DNA from: Rubrivivax sp.
GTDB lineage: Bacteria > Pseudomonadota > Gammaproteobacteria > Burkholderiales > Burkholderiaceae_C
Length of the DNA stretch: 5,872 nucleotides
Reading direction: 5' to 3'
Assembly: GCA_027484885.1 (NCBI GenBank)
Contig: JAIXSD010000542.1
Span: 1-5,872 of the forward strand
In this document: positions 5,289-5,872 of the stretch, piece after piece
Position numbering within the stretch: position 1 is the first letter of the stretch
Layout of the letters: each line of letters starts with the position of its first letter
Notes under the pieces: model-generated
The model's input: the letters and a program-made list of their open reading frames with translations, nothing else
The model's database searches: none
Told to the model about the DNA's origin: nothing
Translations under genes and position numbers: made by a program

Positions 5289-5872
5289 GCGCCGGTGAGC
5301 TGGCTCCCCCTGCGACGCCCGATGCGGCAACGCGCGCCAGCGGCCGCCTGCCGCCATCGGCAGAGCTGCCGCCATCTGCACCCCTGAACCGCCTGCTGCC
5401 GCTCTCGCTGAGCCAGCGCGAAGTCTGGCTCGATCAGCGGGCCTGGCCGGGCAGCAGCCATCTCAATATCGGCGGCGGCGCCGTGCTGCGCGGCCCATTG
5501 AACATCGCGCGCCTGCATGCCTCGCTGCAGCGCCTGGTGGACCGGCACCAAGCCCTGCGCCTGGTGCCTCGCAGCGACGGCCAACAGCTGCTGCTGGCCA
5601 CCTGCCCTGCCCGCTTGGAGGTGATCGAGCTCCAGGAAGCCAGCGACGCCGAGGCCGAAGCCGCCATGGCCCGGCACTGGCATGCCCGCATGGCCGAGCC
5701 GTTTGAGCTCGGTGAGCACCCGCCCTGGCGCTTCATCCTGCTGCGCGCCCATGCGGCACTGCATGGCCTGAGCATCCAGTTCCACCACCTGGTGATGGAT
5801 GGCTGGGGCACCACCCAGGTCATGCAGGCCTGGAGCGAGATTTACCAGAGCTTGAGCCAGGACGGCCCCGCA
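5246..5872 (+). CDS. NRPS condensation-domain protein (5' part only)
   Basis: The frame is open to the right edge, giving 209 residues of a longer protein. From about residue 47 it matches the N-terminal half of a condensation domain, which joins an acyl or peptidyl donor to an aminoacyl acceptor on carrier proteins. Motif C1 is seen as LSLSQREVW (53-61), followed by DQRAWPGSSHLNIGGG and LVDRHQALRLV. The active-site motif HHxxxDG is present as HHLVMDGW (180-187), with His181 as the likely catalytic base, so the domain appears functional. The first 46 residues are a Pro/Ala-rich lead-in. The start at 5246 is the only in-frame ATG before the domain; it gives a 43-base overlap with the phospholipase gene and has only a weak GGAA upstream. 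Whether it is a stand-alone condensation enzyme or the first domain of a multidomain synthetase cannot be told here, nor the product. Confidence 0.85.
   Translation, partial: MGSHTAAQFEAQGLSAGELAPPATPDAATRASGRLPPSAELPPSAPLNRLLPLSLSQREVWLDQRAWPGSSHLNIGGGAVLRGPLNIARLHASLQRLVDRHQALRLVPRSDGQQLLLATCPARLEVIELQEASDAEAEAAMARHWHARMAEPFELGEHPPWRFILLRAHAALHGLSIQFHHLVMDGWGTTQVMQAWSEIYQSLSQDGPA
5348..5380 (+). repeat. Tandem 18-base repeat in the NRPS lead-in
   Basis: CTGCCGCCATCGGCA (5348-5362) recurs as CTGCCGCCATCTGCA (5366-5380) with one mismatch and an 18-base period. It encodes two LPPSA units in the Pro/Ala-rich stretch before the condensation domain. The first copy also folds as a perfect hairpin, CTGCCG/CGGCAG with loop CCAT (5348-5363). 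It is probably a small linker duplication. Confidence 0.6.

Noticed and set aside
2721..5381. 886-codon open frame on the minus strand
   Set aside because: It runs opposite the exported-protein gene, the terminator and the whole phospholipase gene. Its composition is low-complexity (Gln, Ala, Gly, His) and no motif is visible, so it is treated as a mirror of the real genes.

Overview
The window is a high-GC segment with C/G-ending codons and tight gene packing. It looks like a betaproteobacterium, most likely Burkholderiales; this is inferred from composition, gene style and the FeoB type, not from a database match. All supported genes are on the + strand.

Layout. Bases 1-440 hold no convincing gene. 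They contain a weak possible terminator of an upstream gene (about 93-113) and, at 312-331, a very good Fur-type iron box that overlaps a near-consensus -10 hexamer. A roughly 110-base leader follows, with a small perfect hairpin and a run of eight C directly before the feoA start. Next is the ferrous-iron uptake pair feoA (441-800) and feoB (797-2665), which overlap by the four bases ATGA. After a 160-base gap comes a small exported protein of unknown function (2826-3251), followed by a hairpin and a clear rho-independent terminator (3298-3329). The second unit starts with a 635-residue protein (3381-5288) that combines a cyclic-nucleotide-binding-like domain, a degenerate middle domain and a patatin/NTE-type phospholipase domain. 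Its 3' end overlaps by 43 bases the start of a non-ribosomal peptide synthetase condensation-domain protein (5246 onward), which runs off the window.

How the parts fit. The first unit reads as a classical iron-starvation operon: Fur with Fe2+ would cover the promoter, and FeoA/FeoB import Fe2+ across the inner membrane when iron is scarce. The exported protein may be co-transcribed with it, but no sequence signal ties it to iron. The terminator separates this unit from the phospholipase/NRPS pair, which looks translationally coupled and may be the start of a peptide or lipopeptide biosynthesis locus. The most unusual point is the fusion-like coupling of an NTE-family lipase gene to an NRPS condensation gene, next to an iron-regulated operon. 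No CRISPR array, tRNA, rRNA or insertion sequence was seen.
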